Shown here: positions 32,354 through 45,500 of the stretch, in pieces
Position numbering within the stretch: the stretch's first letter is position 1
Layout: each line of letters begins with the position of its first letter
Assembly (NCBI GenBank): GCA_021613335.1
Contig: JAJTWR010000398.1
Location: forward strand, 1,585,001-1,649,000
DNA length: 64,000 bases
Direction: 5' to 3'
Source: Whitmania pigra
Lineage: Eukaryota > Annelida > Clitellata > Hirudinida > Haemopidae
Translations under genes and position numbers: made by a program
The notes under the pieces: generated by a model
The model's database searches: none
Told to the model about the DNA's origin: nothing
What the model saw: only the letters and a program-made list of their open reading frames with translations

Positions 32354-35300
32354 TCACGCATCAGTGGTCTCGATATCAAGGCCTTGTCTGATTTCATTGT
32401 GGCCGTGGTTGACCGACCAGCAGAGAGGCATGAACTGGGGGTTCATCGAGTTCAAAAAGTGCTGCCTCCACAGAACTTCAAATTCGTCCAACTTCCCCTC
32501 GGCAAGAACGGCTTCCATAACCTTTTTCCCATGTTCTTCGTAATCCTTGTTCTTTTCTTTCCTGTGATGGTACAACAATGTATCATGCTGCCAGTATGAA
32601 CCTTAACCTGATATGCTCACGATATGGCTAATGTGGCAATAGTTACAAAATGTGATGCAATTAAATTAAATGGTGATAATAATAATAATAATAATAATAA
32701 TAAGGTGATATGGATTTAGCAGTCTTTTGTAAACACTTGCTAATGAATTTCTTTGCATATAATAATAATAATAACAATAATAATAATAATAATAATATAT
32801 TATGCATTCACTCACTCTTTTGCAAGATCAAGGCCCTTCTGAATGACATCTTCAGTGACTTCATCAACTTTGAAGTAATCCATGAGGATTTGTTTCAGTT
32901 CTTCAACTCTGGCCGATGGAATTTTATTGGAAGAACTGTGTCTACTCAGAGCTCTGAAATCCACTTAACATTATTATGAACTAAAAATAAATCAAAATTT
33001 ATCAAGTTAAGTTGGAGTAATAAGTTGTAAAGCTATGTAAAACTTATAATAATAATAATAATAATAATAACAATAATAATAATAATAATAATAATAAATT
33101 ATGCATTCACTCAATGCATTAAACTCACTCCTTTGCAAGATCAAGGCCCTTCTGAATGACATCTTCAGTGACTTCATCAACTTTGAAGTAATCCATGAGG
33201 ATTTGTTTCAGTTCTTCAACTCTGGCCGATGGAATTTTATTGGAGGAACTGTGTCTACTCAGAGCTCTGAAATCCACTTAACATTATTATGAACTAAAAA
33301 TAAATCAAAATTTATCAAGTTAAGTTGGAGTAATAAGTTGTAAAGCTATGTAAAACTTATAATAATAATAATAATAATAATAACAATAATAATAATAATA
33401 ACAATAACATAATGATAATCACTCTTACCAAGATGTAGTGAATATATACAGATACGTCGTGCCCAAAACTCAGCACCATATAAATGCAAAAGCAAATTCG
33501 TCGACTGAAGGCTTACTGAGCAGAAGACTTGACTTTGGCGATGTCGGTCGATTGGTTGAGATACTTGTCGGCCCTTATCTTGGCTTTGTACTTGTCGGCA
33601 AGCTTTGCCTTAATTGGCAGATCCAGCTGATCGCTCACCAAATGGCAAGGCACGCACATCAACACGACGTCGTGGGATTTGTGCTCTTTTGAAATTGCCG
33701 GAAGATGTCTAAATCGAAAGGATTATAAATCTTAAAACATTAATAAATTTAAAAACAAAAATGTCAGTAAATTAACAACCGTTAACTAAAAAATCGTTTA
33801 AACATTTCAATCCCATTGATTAAACGAAATCGGATTGCAAAGAGAAAGGCGGACGATTCTTTTTCGTTAACTGACTTCTTATACTCGTGTGGAATGATGA
33901 ACTTCCTCATGTAGGAATCCTGTTTCCCACACACGACGCAAATGTTGTCTTTCTCCTGGAGGTAGTAATCCTTCTGATTCGTCGGTCTGCCGGAAGGCTC
34001 GAAAAGCAGTCGCACGCACAAAGGATCGTCGCTCATTTTCTCTGGGAAGAAAAACGGAGGTGAGAGTTTGTCAATATTCCTGTTTCCATTGCATTCGCGA
34101 TGTCTGCTTTAAAGGTCAGGCATTAATTAATTAATAACAAACATTTTAACGGAGCAATCTTTAATAGAGATTGCAAAAATATATTCAACCTCAACTAATG
34201 TCATGCCAATCACGTAATGGTTATAATGTATATAATACAAACAAACTTTACATTGCGATCCATCTTAAATTAAGAATAAATCAACAATTAATAGCACATT
34301 ATTACAGACCACCCAGATTCTTGTCGAGGTACCACTGTGCCTTTTTGATGTCACACGTGCACAACAGTTGGCAGTCCATGGAGTACAGTTTCGAACCATG
34401 GTACAAAGGCGACCTACGAACGGCATAGGCACGACTGGTCCTCAAATCCTTTACCCCTTGCTCCTTCTTTGAAGTCTGATTAGACTTGCTGGTATTCTGG
34501 TTTAGAGTACCATGGTAACATTCAGTATACAAGAAGGTAAATGTTGATTTATAATTAAAGCATATTATAATGATAATTACAGGTGTTGATAATTTATTAT
34601 AAATAATAATTAATTATAACACGGGTAAATGTTAATATCAAGTATTTAGCTACGTTGTACTTCAGGTTTTACAATTCCCGAGCAATAAATATGAATGATA
34701 AATTGTTAAATTTAAAATGTGAAGCAAATATGATATGAACAATATTGAAACCTTACTTATAAGGTCAACTTTATACTAAATACTATTAAAATATGTCACA
34801 ACAGACAACTAGAAATCACTTCAGCAATTTACTTAAATTAAACTTAATTTAAACATGTCATAATATGGTTGTTAATTAATTAATTATTATTAATAACAAA
34901 ATAACAAAACCAAACAATCACAATATACATTATTGGCTGCTGTGAACTTGAGATCAACAATGCCTTGACAAGTTGCCAGCACCAATTGCTTTGGACAATT
35001 TCCATTCGTTCCATCCATGGAAGCTAATTGCTGTTCGTTCAAGCAGAAATTCTTCTCCAAGAGTTTGACGAAAATCTTCATCGATACCAAGCTGTCGAGG
35101 GCAGCGTACAGGATCTATGGACATAAAAATTATGATATTGTTAGCTTAGTTATGAATAAATAATAATAATAATGGTTATAATAGTAATAATAATTATTAT
35201 GTTCTAATTACTAACTTATAAACAACCACAAACTTAAAGAAATAGTTATATTAACCTATCATTTAATAATTATTATTTAATTATTAAACCACAATAAATG

Positions 35301-37378
35301 CACCTGGCTTTCATTTAACTCCTCGGCCTCCCAATCACCGCACCTGATTCTGAAGTTTTTGACCAAATCAAAGTCCAAAATCTGCTTAGCCATCTTCTTA
35401 AGGCCTTCTGGTCTGCCACGAAATTAGATGAACATCAGTTTTACTTTTTCGTTTAATAATTTTTGCTAACGATAATTTGCAATAATTAGTATGATGTTGA
35501 TGATAATGATCAGTTGATTAAAATGATGATGAAAATTGTTAATCAATTATTATTCCTTTTTAAACTATATTACAATTAGTACCATTATTGCAGATGAAAT
35601 AATACGTTACATCCAACCTTATTATAGATAACATAATAAATGTTATTATTATTTTATTATTATTATTATGTGAATGATAAATAAATAAAGAATACAAATC
35701 CAGGAATATTACCTGTAGTTGAGTTTTGTGCACCTCAGTACGAAATTTCTGAGATCAACAAATCCAAAGCACTTCAAGTTGAAGTCTTTCGTCAGTTTAT
35801 CACCATCCTCAAGTGAAGCCACCCCAACTTTTAGGATTCTGTTGGCAATTAATTAATACTGGTTAGTAGCGCATTACAAAAATTGTTATCGATTAATTAA
35901 TACTGGTTAGTAACATATTACAAAAATGGATATAATTAATTAATACTGGTTAGTAATGTATTACAAAATTGTTATTGATTAATTAATACTGGTTTGTAAC
36001 TAATTACGATTTTAAAAACAATGATTTCATAATTCCTGAAGCACATTAACTCCGTAATTAGATAAAAAGCATTATTATTGGCAGCATTAATAATAAATTA
36101 ATAAAGTGAATTAAATTGATTTTCAACGACAAAATCCAATTGCCTTTTGTCAGACAGAAGATCCTTGAAGGTGCTTGGAAAAGAGCCTTCATTCTTCAGG
36201 AGCAGACGAGTCCTCACGAGGAGGCAAATGCCCGATAAGCTCGACAGTTGCACGAGAGAAATGGGATGCCTTTCGCCCCGAGTTACCCATTCGCAGTCAA
36301 TTCCTAACACCTGTTTAAGTATTGGATGTGTTAAATAATATATAAGCAAAAAACTAAGGTCGTTACTGAATAATGGTTAATTTATTTAATCGGTTAAGTG
36401 TGAGTGAATAATTAATGTGCGTCAAACATTTGCGGCAATGAGTGTCATCGAGCTGACGCTTTGAATGCTTTTAATCGTGTTTCGTGTTTTCAATTTAGTT
36501 TTGCCATGCAAATGCCTTATTTATTTGCCTGTCAAAGTGCTTCTTTCAAGTATAATGTTTCTCTATAAGTCCGACCAAAAAGATAAAATAACGTAAAGTA
36601 ATAAAGAAAAAAATAAAAACAGTCAAGAAATAAAATGCTTACCTTTTTAAACGTCAAATTTAAATCTTAATATGTAAAAACTGTATTTAGTCCATTTTTT
36701 TAAAGAACAAAGTAGCTCACTGGAAATATTTTCAAATCTTGTGACAGCTTCTCCCAAGCTTTCTCCCATTCGTCATTGTTGGTGATCAAAATTATCGATG
36801 AAGGTTTCACAGGCTTTGACTTTTTCTTGAGCCAATTTATGATGTAAAACCCAAGTGCACCTGATGGTTAAAGATAATAAATTAATCGAATTTCATAATC
36901 ATTCCTGAGAAGCTTTGCTTTTATTTAGTTTAAATATTTGCAAAATTGGTACAAGTTTAGGCTACATTTTTTCTTTGGTAAAGTTTATTAAAATGGTTTG
37001 TTAATGTCTAACGAATGTGATCCTTGATTGTCAGAATAGATTAACTTTAATGAAATGACAATTTCTTAATCTCTAAATTAAGTACATTTTCAATGCGCTT
37101 TTATAAGATTATCAGAGAATTCAAAATAATCTAGAAAATTTGAAAAAAGCCATACAAGTTCAGAATAACACAGAAACAAAGTAATGTCATTAATTCATCA
37201 AATCGCAAATGTTTTAAAGTTGATAATATGAGCTTCTAAAGAAATTTATAAATTTTCTTTAAATTACTATGCATTAGCACATAAATTTAGCGATAAACTT
37301 TGGTAAAGTAAATATGTTTTGCTATTTACCAATCGCTAATCCAGTAACAGACAAATATAGTTTCCTAGTGGTGATCAT
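32354..37378 (-). CDS. EXD2: Exonuclease 3'-5' domain-containing protein 2, 11 or 12 exons, 555 or 601 aa
   Basis: EXD2 is a membrane-anchored DEDDy-type 3'-5' exonuclease, reported on the mitochondrial outer membrane and in DNA repair. Exons: 37378-37330, 36860-36721, 36310-36144, 35838-35713, 35412-35304, 35114-34929, 34496-34310, 34041-33876, 33708-33517, 33266-33129 (copy B), 32953-32816 (copy A), 32561-32354. An N-terminal anchor (LYLSVTGLAIGALGFYIINW) is followed by the nuclease motifs GIDCEW (Asp 68, Glu 70), a central LEDGDKL, and YAALD (Tyr 200, Asp 204). The second half carries the HNH-like part: RRSPLYHG, CTCDIKKAQWYLDKNLG, CVVCGKQDSYMRKFIIPHEY, CVPCH and FEVLWRQHFLNSMNP. Exon 3 appears to use a GC donor. 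A 138-bp exon is duplicated in tandem. Confidence 0.92.
32681..33415. repeat. (AAT)n microsatellites flanking the duplicated exon
   Basis: AAT tracts occur at about 32681-32703, 32760-32800, 33046-33097 and 33359-33412, one on each side of each duplicated unit. They are likely substrates for the unequal exchange that made the duplication. Confidence 0.85.
32803..33360 (-). repeat. EXD2: Tandem duplication (unit about 313 bp) carrying one EXD2 exon
   Basis: Two nearly identical copies, exon 32816-32953 and exon 33129-33266, each with about 90 bp of identical intron and an (AAT)n tract. Within the 138-bp exon only two bases differ, both synonymous (AAA/AAG and TCT/TCC). The exon is phase 2 on both sides, so one or both copies can be spliced without shifting the frame. 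Confidence 0.92.
35846..36008. repeat. 43-44-bp minisatellite, 4 copies, next to an EXD2 splice acceptor
   Basis: Unit contains AATTAATACTGGTTAGTA. On the coding strand three of the four copies read TACTAACCAG, a near-perfect branch-point sequence followed by AG. The array starts about 8 bp from the acceptor of EXD2 exon 4 at 35838. Confidence 0.88.
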
Positions 37379-38206
37379 TTTATAAAGTAATTTTCACTTT
37401 ACAAAATAAACAAAACATCTAATGGCATTCAGCTGCAAATGTATTCGATATATCGCCCTAAAAGCAAAACATGGAATCAAATAGTAGACAGTAAACATTT
37501 TTAATTATTTTACATTATGTTTATCTTCAAATCTATTCCTTTAATCAAATATCAATTTTTTGTTACATATTATAATGTGTAATAAGTATAAAAATAATAA
37601 TATGTATAAGAGCAAAACCCGGATAGTAATTTGCTCAATAAAGGCTCGATTATGACTACTTTTATAAATACAAGAACTAGCACCATAACCAAGCAGTTTA
37701 TAGCAATTTTTAGCATAAGCCTCAAATATCTAAGTGTAGATTGTTATATAAGTGCATTTACGTAGTTTACGACCAGTTGGCGTCTGAATTTTTTATTGAG
37801 GTTGGTCGGAATGTTTTAAAAGCAGGTAAATAATGAAACAGACGTTTTGCATATTTTACGACAATAAACGGAAACCGTTCGTAAGTAAATTCTTTTTAAA
37901 TTGATGCATCACTAAATGCGACTAATTTCTCATAACTAACTAATATTTTGTGATTCATTAAGTAATCGGTGGTTTATCTCCCGAAATAAATAAGCAAAGT
38001 TACACTAAGAGGAAGGAAGTATTTTTTTAATGATAGATTTATTCAGAGAATCAAGTAAGAAAAACTTTCAAATGTAGACGAAAAATGTACCTAATTTTAA
38101 ATTAAAAATCGTTTTTTGCTTAAAACGTTCGCACTAGTGATCACCAATAGTTAATTAGAAATAAATAGAAATCTTTATGATGCAGATGTTAAACTAAACG
38201 GATTCA

Positions 38207-38908
38207 TTATTTTCTTCTGAAACGTGTACTCTCATCATCGAGAACTTGATGTCCTAGCTCCATCGTGAGGGCAATGATGCAAGTCTTCCTTTCATCTCTC
38301 AGGTTTTCCCGACAGGCTGTCTCCGATACGTAATTGTTCGCAGCGCAGAAACTGCACATGAGTGCCGTCATGTCATCCACTTTGGACTTTCTCACGTTTG
38401 CCGAAGTATGAACACGTCTGCGTTAGAATTTCAACATATTTTGTTAAAACTTTTTAATTAATGAATTGCCGTGCATTTCATAATCAAACTGCTTGGAGGC
38501 AATGCCAGAAATCAATTTTAAAAAAAAACGCAAAAACTTAAACGACATAAAGCATTAGTCAGATATTTAACTAAAGATGTAGATTCCTGGAAAGAATATG
38601 ATTAAGATCTGTTTTAAATTCAGAGAAGTAAAGATGATAAAAATGATTAAAAAGTGATCCTTCATCTTGAATGACCGTTGTCTTGACGGAACATTTAATC
38701 AAGAGACTCTAGGATTGCATCTTATTTATTTATTTATTTATTTGATTATAGTCCGTTGCATAACTCAGATGATTTGGAGTAGGATTGCATCTGAAATGGA
38801 ACCATTTTAAGCTCACCCGACTCTGAAGAAATCAGGAGGGATGGCTTGAACACTGTAATTGGAAACGACCAACATCATTAGAAGAATGAGGGTACTGCTT
38901 GCATTCAT
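38207..38908 (-). CDS. Small secreted four-cysteine peptide precursor, 2 coding exons, 100 aa
   Basis: Exons 38908-38817 and 38417-38207, joined in phase 2. The start gives MNASSTLILLMMLVVSNYSV, a clear signal peptide. The mature part has four cysteines in the arrangement CSFC-x11-C-x10-C (LMCSFCAANNYVSETACREN, then RKTCIIALTMELG) and a basic C-terminus FRRK. Lys/Arg pairs upstream of the cysteine region could be processing sites. The size and layout suggest a hormone-like or other secreted disulfide peptide. No known family was recognised: it has too few cysteines for CHH-type peptides and no insulin pattern. A spliced non-coding first exon ends TTTGAGAG before GTAATG near 39213, and a TATA box lies upstream. 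Confidence 0.7.
38710..38792 (-). mobile_element. Short retroposon copy (57 bp) with 13-bp target-site duplication
   Basis: TAGGATTGCATCT occurs at 38710-38722 and 38780-38792. Read on the minus strand the insert begins CTCCAAATCATCTGAG and ends in AAATA units. It lies in the intron of the four-cysteine peptide gene. Confidence 0.9.
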
Positions 38909-39271
38909 TTCAGTTGAATAGAAAAATGTCTCGACTGTTAAAAATCTGAAAAAAAAAAACAGTTTGAAGCTTAAAAAGAATTTTGTTTGAGTTCAATCTA
39001 ATGAACAAAATAAAATTTTATGAAATTAGCTTTGTGTTATTATTATAAGTATTTAAGTATTGGCCATTTTATTGCAATTATTGTACTGTATTCTAAATAA
39101 GTATACATTAATAAGGTTATTATAATCTAATAACTAAATAACTATAATAATAAATAAAATAAATATAATAAATATTTATAATTATAATAAGATAACTAAA
39201 CGTGTCATTACCTCTCAAATACCAGCAGTAATAAGTAACTCCCTAACAGACAACGGAGTAAGTTGTTTCCC

Positions 39272-39278
39272 TTTTATA
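39272..39278 (-). promoter_or_regulatory. TATA box of the four-cysteine peptide gene
   Basis: Reads CCTATAAAAGGGAAAC on the minus strand. A start of transcription about 30 bp downstream, near 39245, would give a short first exon ending at the donor near 39213. Confidence 0.7.
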
Positions 39279-42110
39279 GGCTGTTGGATCTTGTTGCACG
39301 TGCGGTTGAAGAGTGTGACTGTGATATTTAGAAACACGTGCACACTGAACTACAATGTCACTTTCATTTTGGATGAAGACTAAATGTTTTACTGTCGAAT
39401 TGTACACTGATTGATTTTGGCCTTTGGCAGCAGTGATGCTTGTTACTCCATTATTATTACATCATTACTGACACAAGTGAGAGTCTAGGCGAATGCGAGT
39501 GAAAGTGTAGATGGCATTGATATTCTCGGGGCGTGAGGAATTTTATCACTCGTTTTGTTTCCAAATGGAGTCATGCTTGATCTTCATCCAGTGGAAGTGC
39601 TTTTCAAAAGGATTTAAAGACTCGATTGGAATCACATTCCGCTTCAAGGAATTCGACTAAAGAGGAATTTTCTAAAAGTTAAATTTTATTTTGAAGAAAA
39701 CTTTGAACTGAAAAAGGGTTCATTAAGGAATTCAAATTAAAACGATGGGTCCTCAATCTCAGGTTAATTATTATTTTTAATGCTCGTAATTTTTATTCAT
39801 CTGACTATCTTATTAGAATTTTTTGTCTAAGTGATTTTTTAAAAGTTTTAAATATTCTCAGGAATAAAATTCTCAAGTTGTTTGAATCAATTGTTTGAAC
39901 AAGAAGTGGACCAACAGTCAAATTCACTGATTCTGTGATTTCGAATTGAATTATAAATAATAAATTTTTAATAAAACTATTAATGACGTTTGAACAAAAA
40001 CTTTGTGAAAAAAATATACAAAATATATTACATGTTTTGCTGAAATAATTAAACAGACATCCTTGGTTGAAATGAATTACGAGATTTCATGAGATTTCAT
40101 TTGGGCTTTGGAGAATGACACCATTTACTAATGAATTGATAATTGACAATATTTGATAACTTTAATTATATATTTTGGTTTTATTTGTCAAACATGGACA
40201 AATATTAAAATTGTTAATTTAGTGCCAGCCTATTTTTGTCCACTTAATATTGAACGAATTCCAAAAAAAATCTTCAATGCCACAAGATCTGCTTTGGCTT
40301 GTAAGTATTTTCAGGAACATGTGACAAATAGATAATACTTACAGCAATAATTGATTAGATCAGAAAAACATTAACTTCACAAAAATGGTTTTGGCGGGAG
40401 TATGGCAAAGCTGGTTCAAATCATGCTTAGAAATTCTAAAAAAATACTATAGTATTGCAAGTCAAGCATAGTTTGAATTTCATGTGCAATAAAATTTTAA
40501 ATCTTGCTTAAATTATCCAGCAATTGTGCTTTTTAATAATTTTTGTAATTCTTCTGCAGCAGAACTATTAAAAGTATTTGAGGACATCACTCATGCATGC
40601 ACTAATGCCTGTAAATTTCTCTAAAGATTTTCTCCATTATTGAAGCTAAAAATTTTTATTATGAAGTTTATCGACTTAATTGTATTTAAAGAGATTTTAA
40701 CGTCATTTTGGTTTTAATTTCTAAATTTTAAATTCATTTTAAAATGTTTCATTCCCTAGGATCATCTTGTGCGACAGTTTTAAACACAAGCGAATCATTT
40801 CAAATTAACTGTTAATAAATATGGAGCACATTAAAGATGCTTCGAGTTTCAAAGTTTAAGAAAATAAAGAAATTTCATTTTGAAATTATTAAAAACATTA
40901 AAATATCAGAAATAGAATACTTTATTTGCCAGTGGATGTTGCTTTGTAATAATAACAAGCATGACATTTATTTTTTAAACATATGAAACTCATAACAATA
41001 ATTTATAACAATAGAGATACATTTATTTTATTACTTATTGTTTGAACAAAACATTAGTGTAATTATAAATTACCAGACAACTAATTATAAATCAATCAAA
41101 TTTTGACTCCTTGGGAATCATCTATCAAAATTACGAAAGTTTCTCAGCTATCCCTTGCTACGGAAGTTATTCCAGGAAAGCCTTGATAGATGATTCTAGA
41201 AACTGGTTTGAGACGAGATGAAATAAAACCTCGATTTGTTAAGAAAAATCAGCCCTCCCAAAAAAACAATGAAGTCGAAAATCTTCATCAGTCATTGGTC
41301 CTCGGCAAATCTCTGACCTATTCTGCACGTCTCAATTACTTAATTAAGCCTCAGATTGTCTCTCAAAATCGAAACGCAATTGCATTGTAAGATTTCCATG
41401 ACTGAATTTCTGACCTCAATTAAAGACGAACCCATGCTTTATTTAAAAAATACAAAATCCTGTTCATAGAAATGCTTGAAATTTCTGACAATTACGACAG
41501 TATTGCACTAGTTTTCTGCCGTCTAATTATGTTATTATATTCTCTGAACTTATCCTCAAAATAGATCAACCTTTGTTAGGAGATATTTAGAAATAAAATT
41601 CCCAGAAGGCATGGAAAAACTGAGGTAGTCAAACTAATTTATCCACCATCTAAGAACAAGAATCCTCGTTATGGGAGATTATTAAGTTATTAATGTAACC
41701 AAGGGATGTTTTCGTATCTGCAACTAATCGATAGTTAGACAATCCGTTTTGAAAAAAATCAAAACCATGAAAATAATGATGTCTTGATTCATCTATCGAA
41801 TCAGAGCTGAAGAAATAACAGCATAAATAATATTCCTTACTGATAAATACTTGAAATAATATTTCTAAAATCAATTTATTTCCTTTCTGAAGCCACAAAT
41901 CCATTTAACACTCCGACACCATCTTACACCATCGTCGCGTCACCCGTGACAGATCGCAGTCTGGCCATTAAGCTGGCTTAATCAAGACTTTACTCTAATG
42001 GAGTAGAGTAAATATTGCAAATGCATGATGGAAATACGTGACCATCACGTGGATGATTGTGTAGCGAGGAGAAGGCCTCGTCGTCTGGTTGTATTCGCGG
42101 TCTCACACCT
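39279..42110. other. Region between two divergent secreted-peptide genes
   Basis: About 2.8 kb between back-to-back TATA boxes. Short open frames on both strands (for example 41190-41390 and 41650-41904) lack splice support or recognisable motifs. The region is expected to hold the enhancers of both peptide genes. Confidence 0.5.
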
Positions 42111-42111
42111 C

Positions 42112-42118
42112 TATAAAA
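42112..42118 (+). promoter_or_regulatory. TATA box of the KYIGL-amide precursor gene
   Basis: CACACCTCTATAAAAGGGTC. The predicted non-coding first exon runs from about 42140 to the donor CAGCAAAG before GTTGAG at about 42228. Confidence 0.75.
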
Positions 42119-42575
42119 GGGTCTCATTTCGAGCGATCAACAAGGGAAATCAGCCGTTGGAATCTTCTTCTGGGCGACTTTCTGATAGTCTTAGTGAGAT
42201 TCTTAAAGTTTAAAGTGTGCAGCAAAGGTTGAGTTTTAGATTTTTTATTCTTAGTTTACAACGTTTGGTATTTATATTATTTATTGGTTATATTCTGCTT
42301 CGAGAGATTTCTGTTTGATGTTTTTGGTTTCCGTTTCATGTTTTCAGGGCTATTGTTATTATTGTGGCTGTTGTTTTAATTGTGTTTTGTTTAGAGGCTG
42401 TATTATTAAATAATAATATAATGCATGCTATAATTAATTAACTAGGATGACTAATTCTAAGTCATTGCAGTGTTAATATTATTTTCAGAGTCGTTTACTT
42501 AATTTGTGAGTTATCTATTTAATGAAATTATTAAAATTTAATTTTAATCGAAGGTTGATTTTTGAAATCCAAGAC

Positions 42576-45500
42576 ATGCAATCTTTCCTCCAACTCCTGA
42601 TGGTAGCTGTAACTATCAGCATTTTAGCAGAATCCTCTTCAATTTCTTATGAAATCAGCGAAGGTATTACAAGCTCATCTATTTGAATTGCAATATACCA
42701 CTTAATTATTTGTGGATATTTATCTAGCTACATAAAATATATCTTCTCAAATTTTATTACTTATTATTACTCATTAGGTAATATTTGTTTGAATGCAATT
42801 ATTATTAATAATCTAATCCTGTAATTTGTAATAAATGTCATTTTCTCTAGCCTATAATAGTAATTATTTTGTCAAACAATTGTAAATAATGCTAATATAT
42901 ATTACTTTATAATATTAATAATAATATCAACAATAATGATTGTAATTATTTTACTAGCATTTGTAAATAAAATAAATAAATATGATTAGTTTATTGAGAG
43001 GAGTTAAAAAAAACATATTTTTGATGGAGTATATGAGTGCCAATTAAGTACTGAATTTAAACAAATTACTTTAAAATGATTGATTTTCTATAAAGATGTT
43101 TTTCTTTCAAAGGGAAAAATTATTTTTACATTAATTAAATAAAGCTGCAATAAAACTTATTAGTGTATAATTTAACTGTTTAGAGTTTTTTATTATGACC
43201 TGTTGGATTTACATCATAAATTCATTAATAATTAATAATTTATATTAATTAAAAATCAGTTTAACTCAATAAAATGTGATGACCAGTATTGTGCCATAAA
43301 CTCTTTGTTGCTAAAATAAATTTCAATATTGTGGTGTAGCAATTTGATTACAAATATATTGACAAGGGGTCGAATCAAAATGAGGAAGCAGATGTAGTTT
43401 TAAAAAAACACTATGGCGGCAATTTAATGTAATTTAAAATTCAATTTCGAATTCAAAAATTCAAATTTATTACCGAGGGCGCTTTTTAAGACAAATAATC
43501 GAATCGCGTAATTTCCTGCAAGACAGTCATGCGATGTGAGTTCTTGTTTCAACGATTTTACTAATTTTTGGGATTCTGTCGACAAATTTAAAATTAACAC
43601 AAAAATTTAATCCAAATTCAATCGCATGTCATCGTCGACAAGTTATTGAATTTCAAGCGTTCACATAAATATTTCAGTTTAATATTCACCCCATATAAAT
43701 ATTTCAGTTTAATATTTGCCAAATAGACTTAGGTACATTGCACTTTTAGCAAATTTATTAATTTACTGCTTATTCAGATTTTTTTTTTAAATTCGATAAT
43801 TTAGTAATTACATTATAACTATTGGATATTAAGTTATTGTAAAGTTTGAAAGATAATTTGTCAAACAAATCTTAATAGAAATTTTAAGCTGGTTATGTAA
43901 TCTTGCATTATATATTAAGAACAACCATAAATTTGCATTTAAAATTATATCTAAAAAAAATGTATGGTACGATTGACTTGTTTGGTGCTATATGAATGAC
44001 CGGACTATTTATTCAATTATCGTAATTTCATTTTTTTTCTATAATTATTCATTTACTTCCATCCAAATTAAAGGCAAGACAAATTGGTATTAGTCATTTA
44101 ATAAATCAATTAATCATTTAATTTAACATAAACAAGTTTTTTTCTAAGATGAAAAAATGATGTAGCAGACGATCATTTATATGAAATATGATGACGATGT
44201 CCATTTATTTATTATGAATATCTCTATTTCATCGTGCTTTAAATAGTTGCTTTATAACCAAATCAATTTTGGGGTAATGATATTATTATCACAGGTTATC
44301 GTTTAAAGATTTAAATTTTGACTTTTGTAACTGTCAATTTGTCTCATTTTTATTGTAAGTATTGTAATTTTTATCGACTGCTATAACAATATGAATTGGC
44401 AAGCCGTATAGACGGCATCCTCATTAAGCAAAGTAAATGAATTGAAGCAATGAAGAAATCCAGACAGAGTAACTTTGAACGATTGGAAGGCCGACAAAGA
44501 ATTATGTAAACGTGCAACAATTTCTATGCAAATGAGAAACTCAACTGGAGTGAACATACCGCCGCACAACTTGGAATTCCCACTGTGCCACGGGGATCTC
44601 GATTCCAGTAGCAGATTTAATTCATTTGAGTAAAAAAAACACGAATAAACAAGGTTTAAAAAAAAAAGTATTCGCTGCCAAGTCGTTGTAAAATTTTTAC
44701 GAAAAACCAGCTCCGAAAACAGTTCAGATTTAAGTATCTTAGTAGATATTTTACTTGATAATCCTCTTCTTCTGAATGAGATGGTCTTCCTAGCAGGAAG
44801 ATAAGAAACTCGTACAAGTTTCAAAGAGCAGTTGATCTGTTACGATTCTCTGTTAATCTCTTCCATTATTGGAATCCTGACGAGTGCTTCCGCCGACAGC
44901 TCTTAATCCCGCGCATTGATCTCCACCTTATCGGCCTTTATCTCGTCCGAACAGGGCGCGAAAGGTCTTCGACAAGTTCATAAAGTCATATTCATTCATT
45001 CATTCTTTCTTTCGGTGCTCTGTATGCTCTCGTTATTAAAAATGCCTCGAAATTATTTTGGAAATGTGGAACATATTCCAAAAAAAAAGGAATGGCCATC
45101 TAGCTCTGGATAATTTTCTGACATCTGTTTCGATGAACAAACAGAACCTTTATTGTCCTGATCGCTTGTTACTCTGAATATCTTGAATGTTAGTTCGACT
45201 ATGACAACGAAGCAATCTAGATTTTATTTTAAATTGTCGACATATTGAAAGCGTGCACTTTTCATTTCTCTTGAGAGATGACCTAGCCATAGAAACTCAA
45301 TGCACCTCATTTTATCGAAACCAGTTATTACAAGAAACTCCTCCGAGTAGGAGTTAATGTATTTATTAAACAAGTAGTTGGTAAAATACTAAATTAACCA
45401 GCAGTTGATAAGAATCTCAACGAAGGACATTTTTTTGAGAGACATGTCAATCACTAGTTTCAGGTTGTCTTCCTTGAACTCAACATCAATCACTGACAGT

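Noticed and set aside
44381..44824. 147-codon minus-strand open frame
   Set aside because: Lies in an intron, AT-driven hydrophobic composition, no domain or flanking exons; likely chance.
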